A DNA stretch of 64,000 nucleotides. Source: Microlunatus soli. GTDB taxonomy: Bacteria > Actinomycetota > Actinomycetes > Propionibacteriales > Propionibacteriaceae. The stretch is taken from positions 3,348,001 through 3,412,000 of the forward strand of contig NZ_LT629772.1 in the NCBI RefSeq assembly GCF_900105385.1, read 5' to 3'. Below, piece after piece: positions 53,069-62,520 of this stretch (positions are counted from its first letter, which is position 1; the number at the start of each line of letters is the position of its first letter). A program made the position numbers and the translations under genes. Under the pieces are notes generated by a model. That model was not told where the DNA came from, ran no database searches, and saw nothing but the letters and a program-made list of their open reading frames with translations.

Positions 53069-54595
53069 TCAGTTCTTGTACGCCGACTCGCCCGGTTTGC
53101 CGAATCCCTTGCTGCTGTCGTCCAGGACCAGCACCCAGTCGTTGCCGTCCTTGATCTTGCCCGGCGGATCGAAGGTGTGGGTCCCGATGTTGGTGATCTT
53201 GCCGATCGACGACGCCTTGCCGGTGCGCGGGTCGTACCACCAGGCCGTCACCTGATCGCCGGAGATGTGGCCCAGCTTCAGCGAGAACGCCCGTCCGGTG
53301 TGGATGTAGGCGAACAGGTAGTCCTCACCGCGGGTGGTCAACACCCGGTCGTGTTGATGACCGGGGTTGCCGTCGATCACGGTCGGGTCGGGGATCCGTT
53401 TGAAGTAGGGCCGGGACAGCATCAGATCCTGCAGATGCCGCAGCTGGCCGGCGCCCGGATCATCCATCGTCTCGTACCAGAGCTCGGCGACGTCGTAGCC
53501 GTTGACCGGCGGATCGGTCTCCACATGCATCGGCATCACACCACCGTTGCCGTAGGTGTGCCCGCAGGAACCGCCGAACACCGACCAGTACGCATAGCGC
53601 CGGACGTCGGCGTCGTTCCAGAACGGCAGGTTGAAGTCGTAGATCCCTTGATGGATGTGCTCGTAGCTGGGCTCCCCGTCCAGCGTCGGCTTGGCCGGGT
53701 AGTAGCCGTAGTCGGCCTGGACGTACATCCAGTTGTCCTCGGCCTTCCAGTTGGTCGCCAGGTCGACGCCGACATTCGACGGGCCGAGCCGGGAATAGAT
53801 CTGGTCGTAGTTGCCGTGGCCGGACTGGAACATGTTGAAGTCCAGCCAGGACTCGTTGTTGAACCAGGTGGAGGAGGAGAAGCGACCGTTGGGATGGAAC
53901 GTCATCAGATGATCGGGATCCTCGGCCCGGATCGCCGTGGCCAGGTTCTGCCAGACCTCGGTCTTCTCGGTGCCCATCGCGTCGCCGCCGTTCAGCCAGA
54001 CGATGTTGGGGTAGCTCTTGTACCGCGCCGCCAACCACTGGCCGTACCAGGTGGCGTCCTCGGCGGTCAGGTAACCGCCCTTGACGAACTGCCGCCAGAC
54101 CGCGTCCATCCCCAGATAGATGCCGTGCCTGGCCGCCTCGTCGAGCATCGCGGTGACGTGCTTCCAGTAGGGCGGATTGGGCTTGCGGACGTTGCCGCCG
54201 ATGAACGCCTTGTCGCCGTAGTAGTTGACGAAATCGGGGCTGGCCGGGATGACCTGCAGCAGCACGACGTTGAACTGCTTGTCCTGGCGGTTGCCGAAGT
54301 AGCGCGGCAGTTCCTGACGGTTGAGCTTGTGCAGCAGCCAGGCGGTGTCGGCCGTCCAGAAGAACGGGGTGCCGTTCTGATGCTGCAGATAGCGGCTGTT
54401 CTCCGACACCTGCAGCTTGCCGTTCTGCCACGGCCCGGGCAGGTTCGCGGCCGCGTCGCCGCCGGTGTCCGCGGCCGCAGACGTCGTGCTGGCGGTGGCG
54501 GCTCCGACTCCGGTCACCACGCTCGCGGCGAGCACGCGCCGACGCGAGATCCCGGTGCCCGGCGCGGGGCTGGTCGATGAAGATTCGTCCGACAT
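53069..54595 (-). CDS. GH140-like (DUF4038) secreted glycoside hydrolase
   Basis: 508 residues with a Tat signal (SRRRVLAAS). The catalytic (beta/alpha)8 domain is DUF4038-type: FFWTADTAWLLHKL near the N-terminus, the putative acid/base Asp in WLNGGDAMG and the nucleophile Glu in DGEPSYEH, as described for GH140 apiosidases. A putative collagen-binding-like C-terminal domain follows. Its substrate could be apiose-containing plant polysaccharide, but homologues with other specificities exist. GGAGG precedes the ATG at 54595 by four bases. Confidence 0.8.
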   Translation of the reverse strand: MSDESSSTSPAPGTGISRRRVLAASVVTGVGAATASTTSAAADTGGDAAANLPGPWQNGKLQVSENSRYLQHQNGTPFFWTADTAWLLHKLNRQELPRYFGNRQDKQFNVVLLQVIPASPDFVNYYGDKAFIGGNVRKPNPPYWKHVTAMLDEAARHGIYLGMDAVWRQFVKGGYLTAEDATWYGQWLAARYKSYPNIVWLNGGDAMGTEKTEVWQNLATAIRAEDPDHLMTFHPNGRFSSSTWFNNESWLDFNMFQSGHGNYDQIYSRLGPSNVGVDLATNWKAEDNWMYVQADYGYYPAKPTLDGEPSYEHIHQGIYDFNLPFWNDADVRRYAYWSVFGGSCGHTYGNGGVMPMHVETDPPVNGYDVAELWYETMDDPGAGQLRHLQDLMLSRPYFKRIPDPTVIDGNPGHQHDRVLTTRGEDYLFAYIHTGRAFSLKLGHISGDQVTAWWYDPRTGKASSIGKITNIGTHTFDPPGKIKDGNDWVLVLDDSSKGFGKPGESAYKN

Positions 54596-54855
54596 GGTTC
54601 CTCCGTGACTCTGATCTGCTCTGATCGAGGCCCGCCGGGCCCGGCAGCGGCAGATGTTGGACCAGTTGACATGTGCGGCGCGCTGCTGGGAGCCCTCCGA
54701 AGCGGGTATTCAAGCGGTCCTGCGTGGATATGCGTGTTCAGCATAGCGTGTTGCCCGGCGGCCGGCCGAGCCGGTCATCGGCCGGCGTCTATTCTGCGCG
54801 GGACGGGCAACGAGGTTTGCCGGTCGGTGCGTGGACCAGGGCGAGGGGTGGATCA
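54596..54855. other. 260-base divergent intergenic region upstream of the GH140-like gene
   Basis: No gene is visible. A short palindrome (TATGC-GTGTTCA-GCATA, 54729-54745) lies in its most AT-rich part and is a possible operator for the GH140-esterase unit. The frame of the glycosylase gene extends through here but has no good start. Confidence 0.35.
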
Positions 54856-55482
54856 GTGGAATTGTCGCGGGAACGGGATCTGTCCGGCGATGTCGAGACG
54901 GCAGCCCGGGCCCTGCTGGGCTGCCTGATCCGGCGCGGCCCGGTGGCGGTCCGGATCGCCGAGGTGGAGGCGTACGACGGTCCGACCGATCCGGCAGCCC
55001 ATACCCACAACGGAAAGACCGACCGCAACTGGGTGATGTTCGGCCCGGCCGGACACCTGTACGTCTACTTCAGCTACGGCATGCATCACGCCGCCAACGT
55101 GTCGGCCGGGCCGGTCGGCCGCGGTAGCGGTGTGTTGTTGAGGTCCGGCGAGGTGGTCGACGGCATCGGGATCGCCCGCGATCGTCGGGGCCCGAGGATC
55201 AGTGATCGTGATCTTGCTCGTGGCCCGGGCCGGCTGACCCAGGCGCTCGGCATCACCCGACCCGACAACGGCACCGACCTGCTCGCCGCCGGTCCGGAGC
55301 CGACCATCACGCTGACCGCCTCGGAGTCTCCGGTGATCAAGATCAACACCGGCCCTCGGGTAGGGATCACCAAGGCGGTAGACAAACCCTGGCGGTTCTG
55401 GATCGCCGACGACCCGTACGTCTCCGACTATCGGCCCGGAGTGATCAGAGCTCGGTCAGCGAAGACATCAGCGTCGGAATGA
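54856..55482 (+). CDS. DNA-3-methyladenine glycosylase (MPG/AAG type)
   Basis: 208-residue base-excision enzyme that removes alkylated purines. Recognisable parts are ARALLGCLIRRG, AEVEAYDGPTDPAAHT with the catalytic Glu region, and FGPAGHLYVYFSYGMHHAANV. The length fits the Aag family. The GTG at 54856 was chosen because the fold begins right after it (ELSRERDLSGDVE). The 3' end overlaps the convergent disulfide-reductase gene by 38 bases. Confidence 0.9.
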   Translation: MELSRERDLSGDVETAARALLGCLIRRGPVAVRIAEVEAYDGPTDPAAHTHNGKTDRNWVMFGPAGHLYVYFSYGMHHAANVSAGPVGRGSGVLLRSGEVVDGIGIARDRRGPRISDRDLARGPGRLTQALGITRPDNGTDLLAAGPEPTITLTASESPVIKINTGPRVGITKAVDKPWRFWIADDPYVSDYRPGVIRARSAKTSASE

Positions 55483-56788
55483 ATTCCGCCACCGTCGGAT
55501 GGATCGGCAGCGCATCGCGCAGTTGCGGGTAGCGCACCCCGGCCTGCATCGCCAGTCCGAGCTGCTGGACAAGATCATCTCCGTGCATCCCGAAGAAGGT
55601 GGCGCCGAGCACCTCCTCGGTGTCGCCGTCCACCAACACCCGCATCAACCCGATCGTCTCGCTGTCCAACACCGCGCGACTGACACTCGACATCGGCACC
55701 TCGGCCTGCAGCACCCGCCGCCCCGACGACCTGGCCTCGGCTTGCGTCATCCCGACCCTGCCCAGCGGCGGGTCGGTGAACATCGCGTACGCGGTGATCC
55801 GGCCGTCGACCGTACGCTCCGGATCGAGCAGGATCTGGCTGTCCTGGTAGGCGGTGTGGGTGAAAGCGCCGTGTCCGTTGATGTCCCCGAGCGCCCAGAC
55901 GCCGGGCACCGAGGTGGCGAACCGGGAGTCGATGGCGATGAAACCCCGGTCGTCGATCTCGAGCCCGTGGTCCTCGCCGAGCAGATCGATGTTGGGCCGT
56001 CGACCGGCCGCGATCAACAGCTGGCTGCCGGTCACGATGCTGCCGTCGTCGCAGCTGACCGAGATCCGATCGCCGTCCCGGGCGACCTTCTCGGCCCGGG
56101 CCTCGACGACCCGTACGCCTTCGCCGGTCAGCAGGTCCTTGATCGCCGACGACACGTCCGGATCCTCGCGCGGCGCGATCGAACCGATGATCGTCACCCG
56201 GGAGCCGAACCGGCCGAACATCTGGCCGAACTCGCAGCCGATGTAGCTGCCGCCGATCACGATCAACTCGGCGGGGAGTTCGGTCAGTTGCAGCAACTCC
56301 ACCTCGGTCAGATGGTCGACCTCGTCGAGACCGGGGATCGGCGGAACCGCCGCCCGCGCGCCGAGATCGAGATACACCTCCGGGGTGCTGAGTTCCCGGT
56401 CGCCGGCGATGACCCGATGATCACCGGTGGTGGAGCTGATCAGTCGCGCGGTCTGATGGATCACTTCCAGGCTCGGTAACGAGTCCAGCCAGTCCGACAG
56501 CCCGGACCGCATCGAGTCGATCATGGTATGCATCCGCTGCATGACGGCCGGGAAGTCGACCCGCACCTCACCGGTCCGGACGCCGAAGTCGGCCGCTCGG
56601 CGGGCGCTGTGCGCGGCCACCGCGCTGGCCCGCAATGCCTTGGTCGGACGGCAGCCATGATTGAGGCAGGTGCCGCCGACCTGTTCGTACTCGATGAGGG
56701 CGACCTTCCGGCCGTTGCCGGCGAGTTCCCCCGCCACACCCGGCCCGGCCTGGCCGGCGCCGATCACGATCGCGTCGAAGCGTTCCAT
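55445..56788 (-). CDS. Pyridine nucleotide-disulfide oxidoreductase (mercuric reductase-like)
   Basis: 447-residue FAD enzyme. The FAD loop is AIVIGAGQAGPGVA, the redox-active pair is GGTCLNHGCRPTKA (CxxxxC), and the NAD domain has VIGGSYIGCEFGQMF. The second FAD motif is WALGDINGHGAF, and the C-terminal dimer motif has LPIHPTVAEF with the catalytic His-Pro-Thr and Glu. It has no N-terminal heavy-metal domain and no C-terminal Cys pair, so it is not a classical MerA. It could act as a dihydrolipoyl or other disulfide reductase. Confidence 0.85.
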   Translation of the reverse strand: MERFDAIVIGAGQAGPGVAGELAGNGRKVALIEYEQVGGTCLNHGCRPTKALRASAVAAHSARRAADFGVRTGEVRVDFPAVMQRMHTMIDSMRSGLSDWLDSLPSLEVIHQTARLISSTTGDHRVIAGDRELSTPEVYLDLGARAAVPPIPGLDEVDHLTEVELLQLTELPAELIVIGGSYIGCEFGQMFGRFGSRVTIIGSIAPREDPDVSSAIKDLLTGEGVRVVEARAEKVARDGDRISVSCDDGSIVTGSQLLIAAGRRPNIDLLGEDHGLEIDDRGFIAIDSRFATSVPGVWALGDINGHGAFTHTAYQDSQILLDPERTVDGRITAYAMFTDPPLGRVGMTQAEARSSGRRVLQAEVPMSSVSRAVLDSETIGLMRVLVDGDTEEVLGATFFGMHGDDLVQQLGLAMQAGVRYPQLRDALPIHPTVAEFIPTLMSSLTEL

Positions 56789-56942
56789 GCGGTCACTCTA
56801 ATGTCGTGAGTCGCAGCAACGGGCGGGAAGCGCTGTCCCGACATCACCGGTCACAAGAACCACTTGAGTTGCACGCGGGTGAGCGTTGACCACGATCCAG
56901 CAGGAATGTCAATGAGTTCCATCGGCGGATGTGAATAGTTCT

Positions 56943-56972
56943 TTGTCCGGTGTCAGTACCCGGACGTAACCT
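56943..56972 (+). promoter_or_regulatory. Promoter of a leaderless mRNA
   Basis: TTGTCC (56943-56948) and TAACCT (56967-56972) lie 18 bases apart, and the GTG of the next gene starts six bases after the -10, without any ribosome site. This is the clearest example of the leaderless arrangement seen several times in the window. Confidence 0.55.
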
Positions 56973-56978
56973 GAAAGT

Positions 56979-57458
56979 GTGCTCGGCCCCGTGATTGCTG
57001 GATTAGGCCTGCTGGCCTTGGGGACCGTGATCGGCCTGACGTTGTTGATCATGGTCCGATTCGGCATAGCCGCTCGGCGGTTGGACCGGGCGATCAGTGA
57101 GCTCACCGGCGGACGCCTTCGACACCCGGTCGAGCAACGGCTGGAGCACCGTCGCAACATCAAGGCCCTGAAAAATCAGTGTGGGATCCCGATCGAGCGA
57201 CTCAGCTTCGACCTGCGACGGCTGCGCGAATTGATCGCGCACAGCCACGGTTCGGCGACCCAGCAGTCCGCGCTGCGACAGGCCTACGACGGCGTCCTGA
57301 TGGACACCTGCAGGATGCTCGACGTGCCGCACGAGCTCGATCGTCCGACCGCCGGCCTGGAACGCGACATCGAACGGGTCCGGGTCGAGGCAGTGCTGGA
57401 GTCCCGCGGCATCGTGCTGAGCCGAGGTCATCGCCGGGATCAGAACGCGGACCACTGA
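56979..57458 (+). CDS. Membrane-anchored hypothetical protein
   Basis: 159 residues. A single transmembrane helix at the N-terminus (PVIAGLGLLALGTVIGLTLLIMV) is followed by a helical, basic cytoplasmic part (RRLDRAISELTGGRLRHPVEQR, HRRNIKALKNQCGI, ELIAHSHG). I do not recognise the family. The start is a GTG six bases after a good -10, suggesting a leaderless mRNA. It is monocistronic. Confidence 0.65.
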   Translation: MLGPVIAGLGLLALGTVIGLTLLIMVRFGIAARRLDRAISELTGGRLRHPVEQRLEHRRNIKALKNQCGIPIERLSFDLRRLRELIAHSHGSATQQSALRQAYDGVLMDTCRMLDVPHELDRPTAGLERDIERVRVEAVLESRGIVLSRGHRRDQNADH

Positions 57459-57515
57459 CCCCGGGACACCGGCGTAGTGCATCGTCCGCGATCCCTGCTG
57501 GTGAAGGAATAGAAG

Positions 57516-57535
57516 TCGTAACGGCCGTGTTACGA
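57516..57535. promoter_or_regulatory. 20-bp palindrome upstream of a small gene
   Basis: TCGTAAC-GGCCGT-GTTACGA at 57516-57535 has two perfect 7-base arms. It lies about 120 bases upstream of the 50-codon gene at 57657. Such a site would bind a dimeric regulator (TetR- or MarR-like in spacing); the regulator is not identified. Confidence 0.6.
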
Positions 57536-57656
57536 TTGGTGAGCCTTTCGACAGTGAGGTCCCTAGGTCTCACCCATCACCATCAGGCACCGATCCCCAG
57601 CCAGGAACGACGTTCGCGTCCGCCGGTGCCGACGTCGAAAGAAAGCAGGAACCCGC

Positions 57657-57809
57657 ATGTCCCGCCTCGGTAAGGCCATCCGCCGCCGTGAGGTCGCTCG
57701 TAGCCGCCGCGCTCTTGATCGCGCGATCGCTAATGCCCCCACTCCCGCAATGCGTGACGAGTTGATCATCGTCGCCCAGCGCGACGGACTGTTCCGCTCG
57801 GTCCGCTGA
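57657..57809 (+). CDS. Conserved 50-residue basic protein
   Basis: MSRLGKAIRRREVARSRRAL begins a 50-residue protein that ends AQRDGLFRSVR. A ribosome site (AGGA, seven bases before the ATG) supports it. The Arg-rich helical N-terminus followed by NAPTPAMRDELI matches short actinobacterial hypotheticals I have seen before, of unknown role. A palindrome lies upstream and a factor-independent terminator directly downstream, so it forms a complete small transcription unit. Confidence 0.75.
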   Translation: MSRLGKAIRRREVARSRRALDRAIANAPTPAMRDELIIVAQRDGLFRSVR

Positions 57810-57829
57810 CCGGCGGCTCTCGCAAACCC

Positions 57830-57861
57830 AAGGCTCCTGCACTTCGGTGTGGGAGCCTTTT
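57830..57861 (+). terminator. Factor-independent terminator
   Basis: AAGGCTCC (57830-57837) and GGAGCCTT (57852-57859) pair, with an inner CAC/GTG closing a TTCG tetraloop, followed by TT. It ends the small 50-residue gene 20 bases after its stop and precedes the sigma-factor gene. Confidence 0.8.
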
Positions 57862-57907
57862 GCTGCCCCCAGCAGCCGTGGATCCCTTTGTAGGCGAGGA
57901 TGCAGTG

Positions 57908-59167
57908 ATGATGACCGACCGGGACGTCGATGAGGTGCTGCGTCGCGCCCATGACGAGGAATGGGCCCGTGTAGTGGCGGCCCTGGCCGGCCGCTTCGGC
58001 GATCTCGACCTCGCCGAGGAAGCCGCGTCCGAGGCCTTCGTCACCGCGGTGGAGCGGTGGCCGACGGACGGCGTACCGGCCAATCCCGGCGGCTGGCTGA
58101 CCACCACCGCGACCCGCAAGGCGATCGATCGGATCCGGCGCGAGGGTCAGCGCCACGCCAAGCATCAGGCGGCGTTGTTGTTGTCCGACGACTCGCCTGC
58201 CGAGCCGACCGGGCCGGTCCGGGACGACCGTCTCCGGCTGGTCTTCACCTGCTGCCATCCGGCGTTGACGATGGAGGCTCGGATCGCGCTCACCCTGCGA
58301 CTGCTCGGTGGTCTCACCGTCTCCCAGATCGCCCGGGCCTTCCTGGTCAGCGAGACCGCGATGGCGCAACGGATCACCCGGGCCAAGGCCAAGATCAAGT
58401 CCGCGGGTATCCCGTACCGGATGCCGTCGGCCGACGACATCGATCGACGTCGGTCCGGCGTGCTGGCCGTGATCTATCTCGTCTTCAACGAGGGCTACCT
58501 GGCCGCCGACGGGGACGATCCGCTGCGGGTCGATCTGAGTGACGAGGCGATCCGGCTGGGACGGCTGCTGCATCAGCTGCTGCCGGCCGATGGCGAGGTG
58601 GTGGGGCTGCTGGCGCTGATGCTGCTCACCGATGCTCGGCGACCGGCGCGGCTGTCGCCCAGCGGCGAGTTGGTCACCCTCGACGAACAGGATCGTGCTG
58701 CTTGGGACCGGACACTACTGGCCGAAGGGCAGGAGCTGATCCGTGGCAGGGCCGAAGCCTTCGCCGCCGGAGCGGCTCCCGGACGCTACCAGGTGTTGGC
58801 CGCGATCAACGTCGTGCACACGACTGCGGCATCGACCCGGGACACCGACTGGTCACGGATCGTCGCGCTCTACGACCAACTGCTCCGACTCGAACCGTCA
58901 CCGATCGTGCGGCTGAACAGGGCGGTCGCGATCGCCGAGGTCGACGGCCCGTCGCCGGCGCTGGCCGAGGTCGATCGACTCACCGAACCGTTGGCCGGCT
59001 ACCACGCCTTTCATGTCGCGCGGGCCGATCTGCTGCGACGACTCGGACGGATCGCCGATGCGCGGGTCGCCTACGATCGCGCCGTCGAGCTCGCCGGCAA
59101 CTCTGCCGAGCGGGACCATCTCATCCGGCGACGCGACCAGCTCGGCGCACCGGGCCCGTCGAGCTGA
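57908..59167 (+). CDS. ECF42-type RNA polymerase sigma factor
   Basis: About 419 residues. The sigma-2 region has VVAALAGRFGDLDLAEEAASEAFVTAVERWP and NPGGWLTTTATRKAIDRIRRE; sigma-4 has LTLRLLGGLTVSQIARAFLVSETAMAQRITRAKAKI. The C-terminal ~230 residues form the SnoaL-less, TPR-like extension of the ECF42 group, ending RDQLGAPGPSS. ECF42 genes usually sit beside a YCII/DGPF gene; none is here. GAGGA lies seven bases before the ATG at 57908. The signal it answers is unknown. Confidence 0.85.
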   Translation: MMTDRDVDEVLRRAHDEEWARVVAALAGRFGDLDLAEEAASEAFVTAVERWPTDGVPANPGGWLTTTATRKAIDRIRREGQRHAKHQAALLLSDDSPAEPTGPVRDDRLRLVFTCCHPALTMEARIALTLRLLGGLTVSQIARAFLVSETAMAQRITRAKAKIKSAGIPYRMPSADDIDRRRSGVLAVIYLVFNEGYLAADGDDPLRVDLSDEAIRLGRLLHQLLPADGEVVGLLALMLLTDARRPARLSPSGELVTLDEQDRAAWDRTLLAEGQELIRGRAEAFAAGAAPGRYQVLAAINVVHTTAASTRDTDWSRIVALYDQLLRLEPSPIVRLNRAVAIAEVDGPSPALAEVDRLTEPLAGYHAFHVARADLLRRLGRIADARVAYDRAVELAGNSAERDHLIRRRDQLGAPGPSS

Positions 59168-59181
59168 GCAGTCACCTCTCG

Positions 59182-59922
59182 TCAGGGAGTGAACATCGGG
59201 CGGAAGAGGGCGATCAGCGACGGCAGCAGCACCGCCGTACCGAGGGCGAGCCCGGCGAGATTGCAGAGTAGGAACAGTACGGCCCAGAGCCCACCGGGCA
59301 CCCTGGTCAGGCGAGCGAGTTGATCAACATCGGAGCCGCGGTCGCGTCGCTGACGGCGCATCGCGATCAGTTCGATCACCGGCTTCGGCGCGGCGATCAG
59401 CAGCAGCCAGGTGATCAGATAGGCCACCGCCGACTGCCAGGCCGGCGCCAGGAGCCAACTGATCGCGAACACCAGACCACCGGCGACCACCAGGACCAGG
59501 ACACCGTAGGCGTTCCTGATCATCAGCAGCATCAGGGACAGCAGCAACACCAACAGCCAGAGCAGGCCGACGCTGTGTCCGGCGGCGAGCAGCGCGGCGG
59601 CGCCGAGACCGGCGGCGGCGGGACCGAGGTAGCCGGCGGCGAGCATGATCACCATGCCCGGACCGCGAGTCTTTCCCCGGGACACGGTCAGACCCGAGGT
59701 GTCGCTGTTCAACCGGATACCGGAGAGCCGACGACCGGCCAGCAGCGCCGCCAGCGCGTGGGCGCCCTCGTGGGTGATGGTGACCAGCAGGCGAGTGATC
59801 AGCCAGCTGCGGCGATACAGCACCAGGACCAGTCCGAGGATCGCGATCGCCCCGACGACCTCCGGGGTCGGTGGCGGCTGCACGGCCGTCGCGCGCCGCC
59901 AGATCTCGGTGATGACCTCCAC
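59182..59922 (-). CDS. M50 family metallopeptidase
   Basis: 246-residue polytopic membrane protein. The zinc-binding HEGAH (HExxH) lies near residue 51 in [15 protein letters not shown] second family segment with [13 protein letters not shown] follows, and ~6 hydrophobic segments are visible. Members of this M50B-like group in actinobacteria are uncharacterised; related M50 proteases cut transmembrane anti-sigma factors. It converges on the sigma-factor gene 14 bases away, which invites but does not prove a link. Confidence 0.8.
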   Translation of the reverse strand: MEVITEIWRRATAVQPPPTPEVVGAIAILGLVLVLYRRSWLITRLLVTITHEGAHALAALLAGRRLSGIRLNSDTSGLTVSRGKTRGPGMVIMLAAGYLGPAAAGLGAAALLAAGHSVGLLWLLVLLLSLMLLMIRNAYGVLVLVVAGGLVFAISWLLAPAWQSAVAYLITWLLLIAAPKPVIELIAMRRQRRDRGSDVDQLARLTRVPGGLWAVLFLLCNLAGLALGTAVLLPSLIALFRPMFTP

Positions 59923-59964
59923 GCAGCAACCCTGCCTGATCGGGTCAAGTCCGACCCGATCAGG

Positions 59965-60600
59965 TCAGTGGCCCTTGGACGGGTCGACCTGCTGGGTCTG
60001 CTGACGATGCACGGCGCTGAGCAACTCCAGGACGTGTCCGGCGGGGAAGACGGTCCCGAGCAGCATCGTGCGCGGGACGGCTGTCTCGTCGGGAGCGACG
60101 AGCCGGGGCAGCCGACGGCGATATCGGAGTGCTGCGGCGGCGATCGATGCGTCCTGGGTGAGCCGATAGCCGCAGAAGCGTGGACCGTGAAGCGGCCAGC
60201 GACCGCCGATCTCACGGGAGAAGAAGTCCGCGATGTCGGTCCAGGGGATCCGGCCGACCTGCTGCCAGCGCCGGTGCTGCCAGACCTCCTCGGTGAAATC
60301 CTCGGGCCCCAACAACAGCCGTCGTCGCCGCAGCAGAGCACGAATGCCGACCGGCAGCCCCCACGCTCCGAAGAACAGCACGGCCAGAGTGCCACCGATG
60401 AAGGGCCTGGACAGCAGTGCCAGCACCGGGCCGACCCGCGGGATCGAGGTGAGTGCGATGGTGATCATCGTGACACCGATCGCGGTGAAGGCCGCGCAAC
60501 CGATCACGGCACACCCGACCCGCGCCCGACGACCGGTCACGACGACGGTGCCACCGGCTCGGATGGTCCGCAACTGCTCGGTGAGGTCGGAGTTGCGCAT
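59965..60600 (-). CDS. Membrane protein of unknown function
   Basis: 211 residues. Two transmembrane helices lie at about 28-50 and 62-85, followed by a cytosolic domain rich in Arg and Trp ([23 protein letters not shown]). It resembles actinobacterial PH-like or DUF-type membrane proteins, but I cannot name the family. The ATG at 60600 was chosen because TATCGT (plus 60608-60613) lies seven bases upstream, a leaderless arrangement. It lies 42 bases upstream of the M50 peptidase gene on the same strand. Confidence 0.65.
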   Translation of the reverse strand: MRNSDLTEQLRTIRAGGTVVVTGRRARVGCAVIGCAAFTAIGVTMITIALTSIPRVGPVLALLSRPFIGGTLAVLFFGAWGLPVGIRALLRRRRLLLGPEDFTEEVWQHRRWQQVGRIPWTDIADFFSREIGGRWPLHGPRFCGYRLTQDASIAAAALRYRRRLPRLVAPDETAVPRTMLLGTVFPAGHVLELLSAVHRQQTQQVDPSKGH

Positions 60601-60777
60601 CGGGGCAACGATAGAGCAGCCGGGTGTCTCGCCGGCGGACGATCGGCCCCCGTGGAGGTCCGACATCGGTGGTCAGTAATGTGCCGAACGAGGGGTGGGA
60701 AGGTATCGACCCACAACTCCGTTGACCCCAGAACAACACGCATCAGCCCGTTACCCGACTCAACAAGGGCGGTAGTC

Positions 60778-62451
60778 ATGACATCTCCGGTCGATCCCAC
60801 CGGCACCCCGGCCTGGGCGAAGCTCACCGAGTTGCAGCAGAATCTCGAGCCGGACCTCCGCAGCTGGTTCGCCGAGGATCCGGAGCGCGCGAAGAGCTAC
60901 ACCTTCACCGCAGCGGACCTGTTCGTCGATCTGTCCAAGAACCTGATCACCGAAGAGATCAAGCAGGCGTTGCTCGACCTCGCCGAGCAGGTCGGGCTGA
61001 CCCAGCGGGTCGAGCAGATGTTCGGTGGCCAACACATCAACGTCACCGAGGATCGCGCGGTCCTGCACACCGCGCTGCGGGCACCGCAGGACGCGACGGT
61101 CGAGGTGGACGGTGAGAACGTCGTCCCCGAGGTGCACGAGGTGTTGCAGCGGGTCTATGCCTTTGCCGAGAAGGTCCGCAGCGGAGAGTGGACCGGGGTC
61201 ACCGGCAAGCCGATCGCGACCGTGGTCAACATCGGGATCGGTGGATCTGATCTTGGTCCGGTGATGGCGTACGAGGCCTTGCTGCCGTACAAACAGGACG
61301 GCCTGGAGGCGCGCTTCATCTCCAACATCGATCCGACCGACAATTACCTGAAGACTCATGATCTTGATCCGGAGACGACGCTGTTCATCGTCAGCTCCAA
61401 GACGTTCGGGACGCTGGAGACGCTGACCAACGCACGGCTGGCCCGGACCTGGCTGCTGGACGGGCTGACCGCCTCCGGAGCCATCTCCGGTGACGACGAC
61501 TCCCGCAAGGAGGCCGTCGCCAAGCACTTCGTCGCCGTCTCGACCGCGCTGGACAAGGTGGCCGACTTCGGCATCGACCCGGCCAACGCGTTCGGCTTCT
61601 GGGACTGGGTCGGCGGCCGCTACTCCGTCGATTCAGCGATCGGCACCTCGCTGGTGGTGGCGATCGGCCCGGAGAACTTCGCCGACTTCCTGGCCGGCTT
61701 CCATGCCATCGACGAGCACTTCCGCCGCACGCCGCTGGAACAGAACGTGCCGGCCCTGATCGGTCTGCTGAACGTCTGGTACAGCAACTTCTTCGGCGCC
61801 GAGACCCACGCCGTGCTGCCGTACGCGCAGTATCTGCATCGCTTCCCGGCCTACCTGCAGCAGTTGACGATGGAGTCCAACGGCAAGGGCGTCCGCTACG
61901 ACGGGACGCCGGTCACCACCTCGACCGGTGAAGTGTTCTGGGGTGAGCCGGGCACCAACGGTCAGCACGCCTTCTACCAGCTGATCCATCAGGGCACTCG
62001 GCTGATCCCGGCCGACTTCATCGGCATCGCCAACCCGTCCCACCCCTTGCAGGACGGCGATACCGACGTGCACGAGGTGTTCCTGGCCAACTTCTTCGCC
62101 CAGACCAGGGCGCTGGCCTTCGGCAAGACCGCCGACGAAGTGCGTGCCGAGGGGACCGCGGAGGCGATCGTGCCGGCCCGGGTCTTCACCGGCAATCGGC
62201 CGACGAATTCGATCATGGCGCCGGCACTGACCCCGTCGGTGCTCGGCCAGCTGATCGCGCTGTACGAGCACATCACCTTCACCGAGGGTGCGGTCTGGGG
62301 CATCGACAGCTTCGACCAGTGGGGTGTCGAGCTGGGCAAGAAGCTCGCCCTCGAGGTGACCCCGGCTGTCGAGGGGGACGCCGAAGCCCTGGCCCAACAG
62401 GATTCCTCGACCCAGTCGTTGATCAACTACTACCGGTCACAGCGCCAGTAG
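60778..62451 (+). CDS. pgi: Glucose-6-phosphate isomerase
   Basis: 557-residue enzyme that interconverts glucose-6-phosphate and fructose-6-phosphate. Family signatures are present: the sugar-phosphate-binding [24 protein letters not shown], signature [12 protein letters not shown] and the C-terminal [11 protein letters not shown]. Catalytic Glu, His and Lys are all in their usual places (ESNGKG region, [15 protein letters not shown]). The ATG at 60778 is about 60 residues into a long open frame with no upstream family match. It is monocistronic. Confidence 0.95.
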   Translation: MTSPVDPTGTPAWAKLTELQQNLEPDLRSWFAEDPERAKSYTFTAADLFVDLSKNLITEEIKQALLDLAEQVGLTQRVEQMFGGQHINVTEDRAVLHTALRAPQDATVEVDGENVVPEVHEVLQRVYAFAEKVRSGEWTGVTGKPIATVVNIGIGGSDLGPVMAYEALLPYKQDGLEARFISNIDPTDNYLKTHDLDPETTLFIVSSKTFGTLETLTNARLARTWLLDGLTASGAISGDDDSRKEAVAKHFVAVSTALDKVADFGIDPANAFGFWDWVGGRYSVDSAIGTSLVVAIGPENFADFLAGFHAIDEHFRRTPLEQNVPALIGLLNVWYSNFFGAETHAVLPYAQYLHRFPAYLQQLTMESNGKGVRYDGTPVTTSTGEVFWGEPGTNGQHAFYQLIHQGTRLIPADFIGIANPSHPLQDGDTDVHEVFLANFFAQTRALAFGKTADEVRAEGTAEAIVPARVFTGNRPTNSIMAPALTPSVLGQLIALYEHITFTEGAVWGIDSFDQWGVELGKKLALEVTPAVEGDAEALAQQDSSTQSLINYYRSQRQ

Positions 62452-62520
62452 TGGGCGTCGTCGCGGCGAGCCCGTCTCACCCAGTGAGCGGCCCGCTGCG
62501 GCGCCGTTCGGCGATCTACG

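Noticed and set aside
53177-54580. 467-codon plus-strand frame opposite the GH140-like gene
   Set aside because: It is the antisense shadow; composition is Val/Gly/Arg-rich without domain motifs.
55445-56788. E3 subunit of the 2-oxoacid dehydrogenase complex
   Set aside because: It is 30 kb away, not in the operon, and its features fit the mercuric-reductase-like group at least as well.
59320-60777. Long open frame upstream of and continuous with the isomerase gene
   Set aside because: It is antisense to the M50 peptidase and membrane-protein genes, has no family resemblance and is explained by high GC content.
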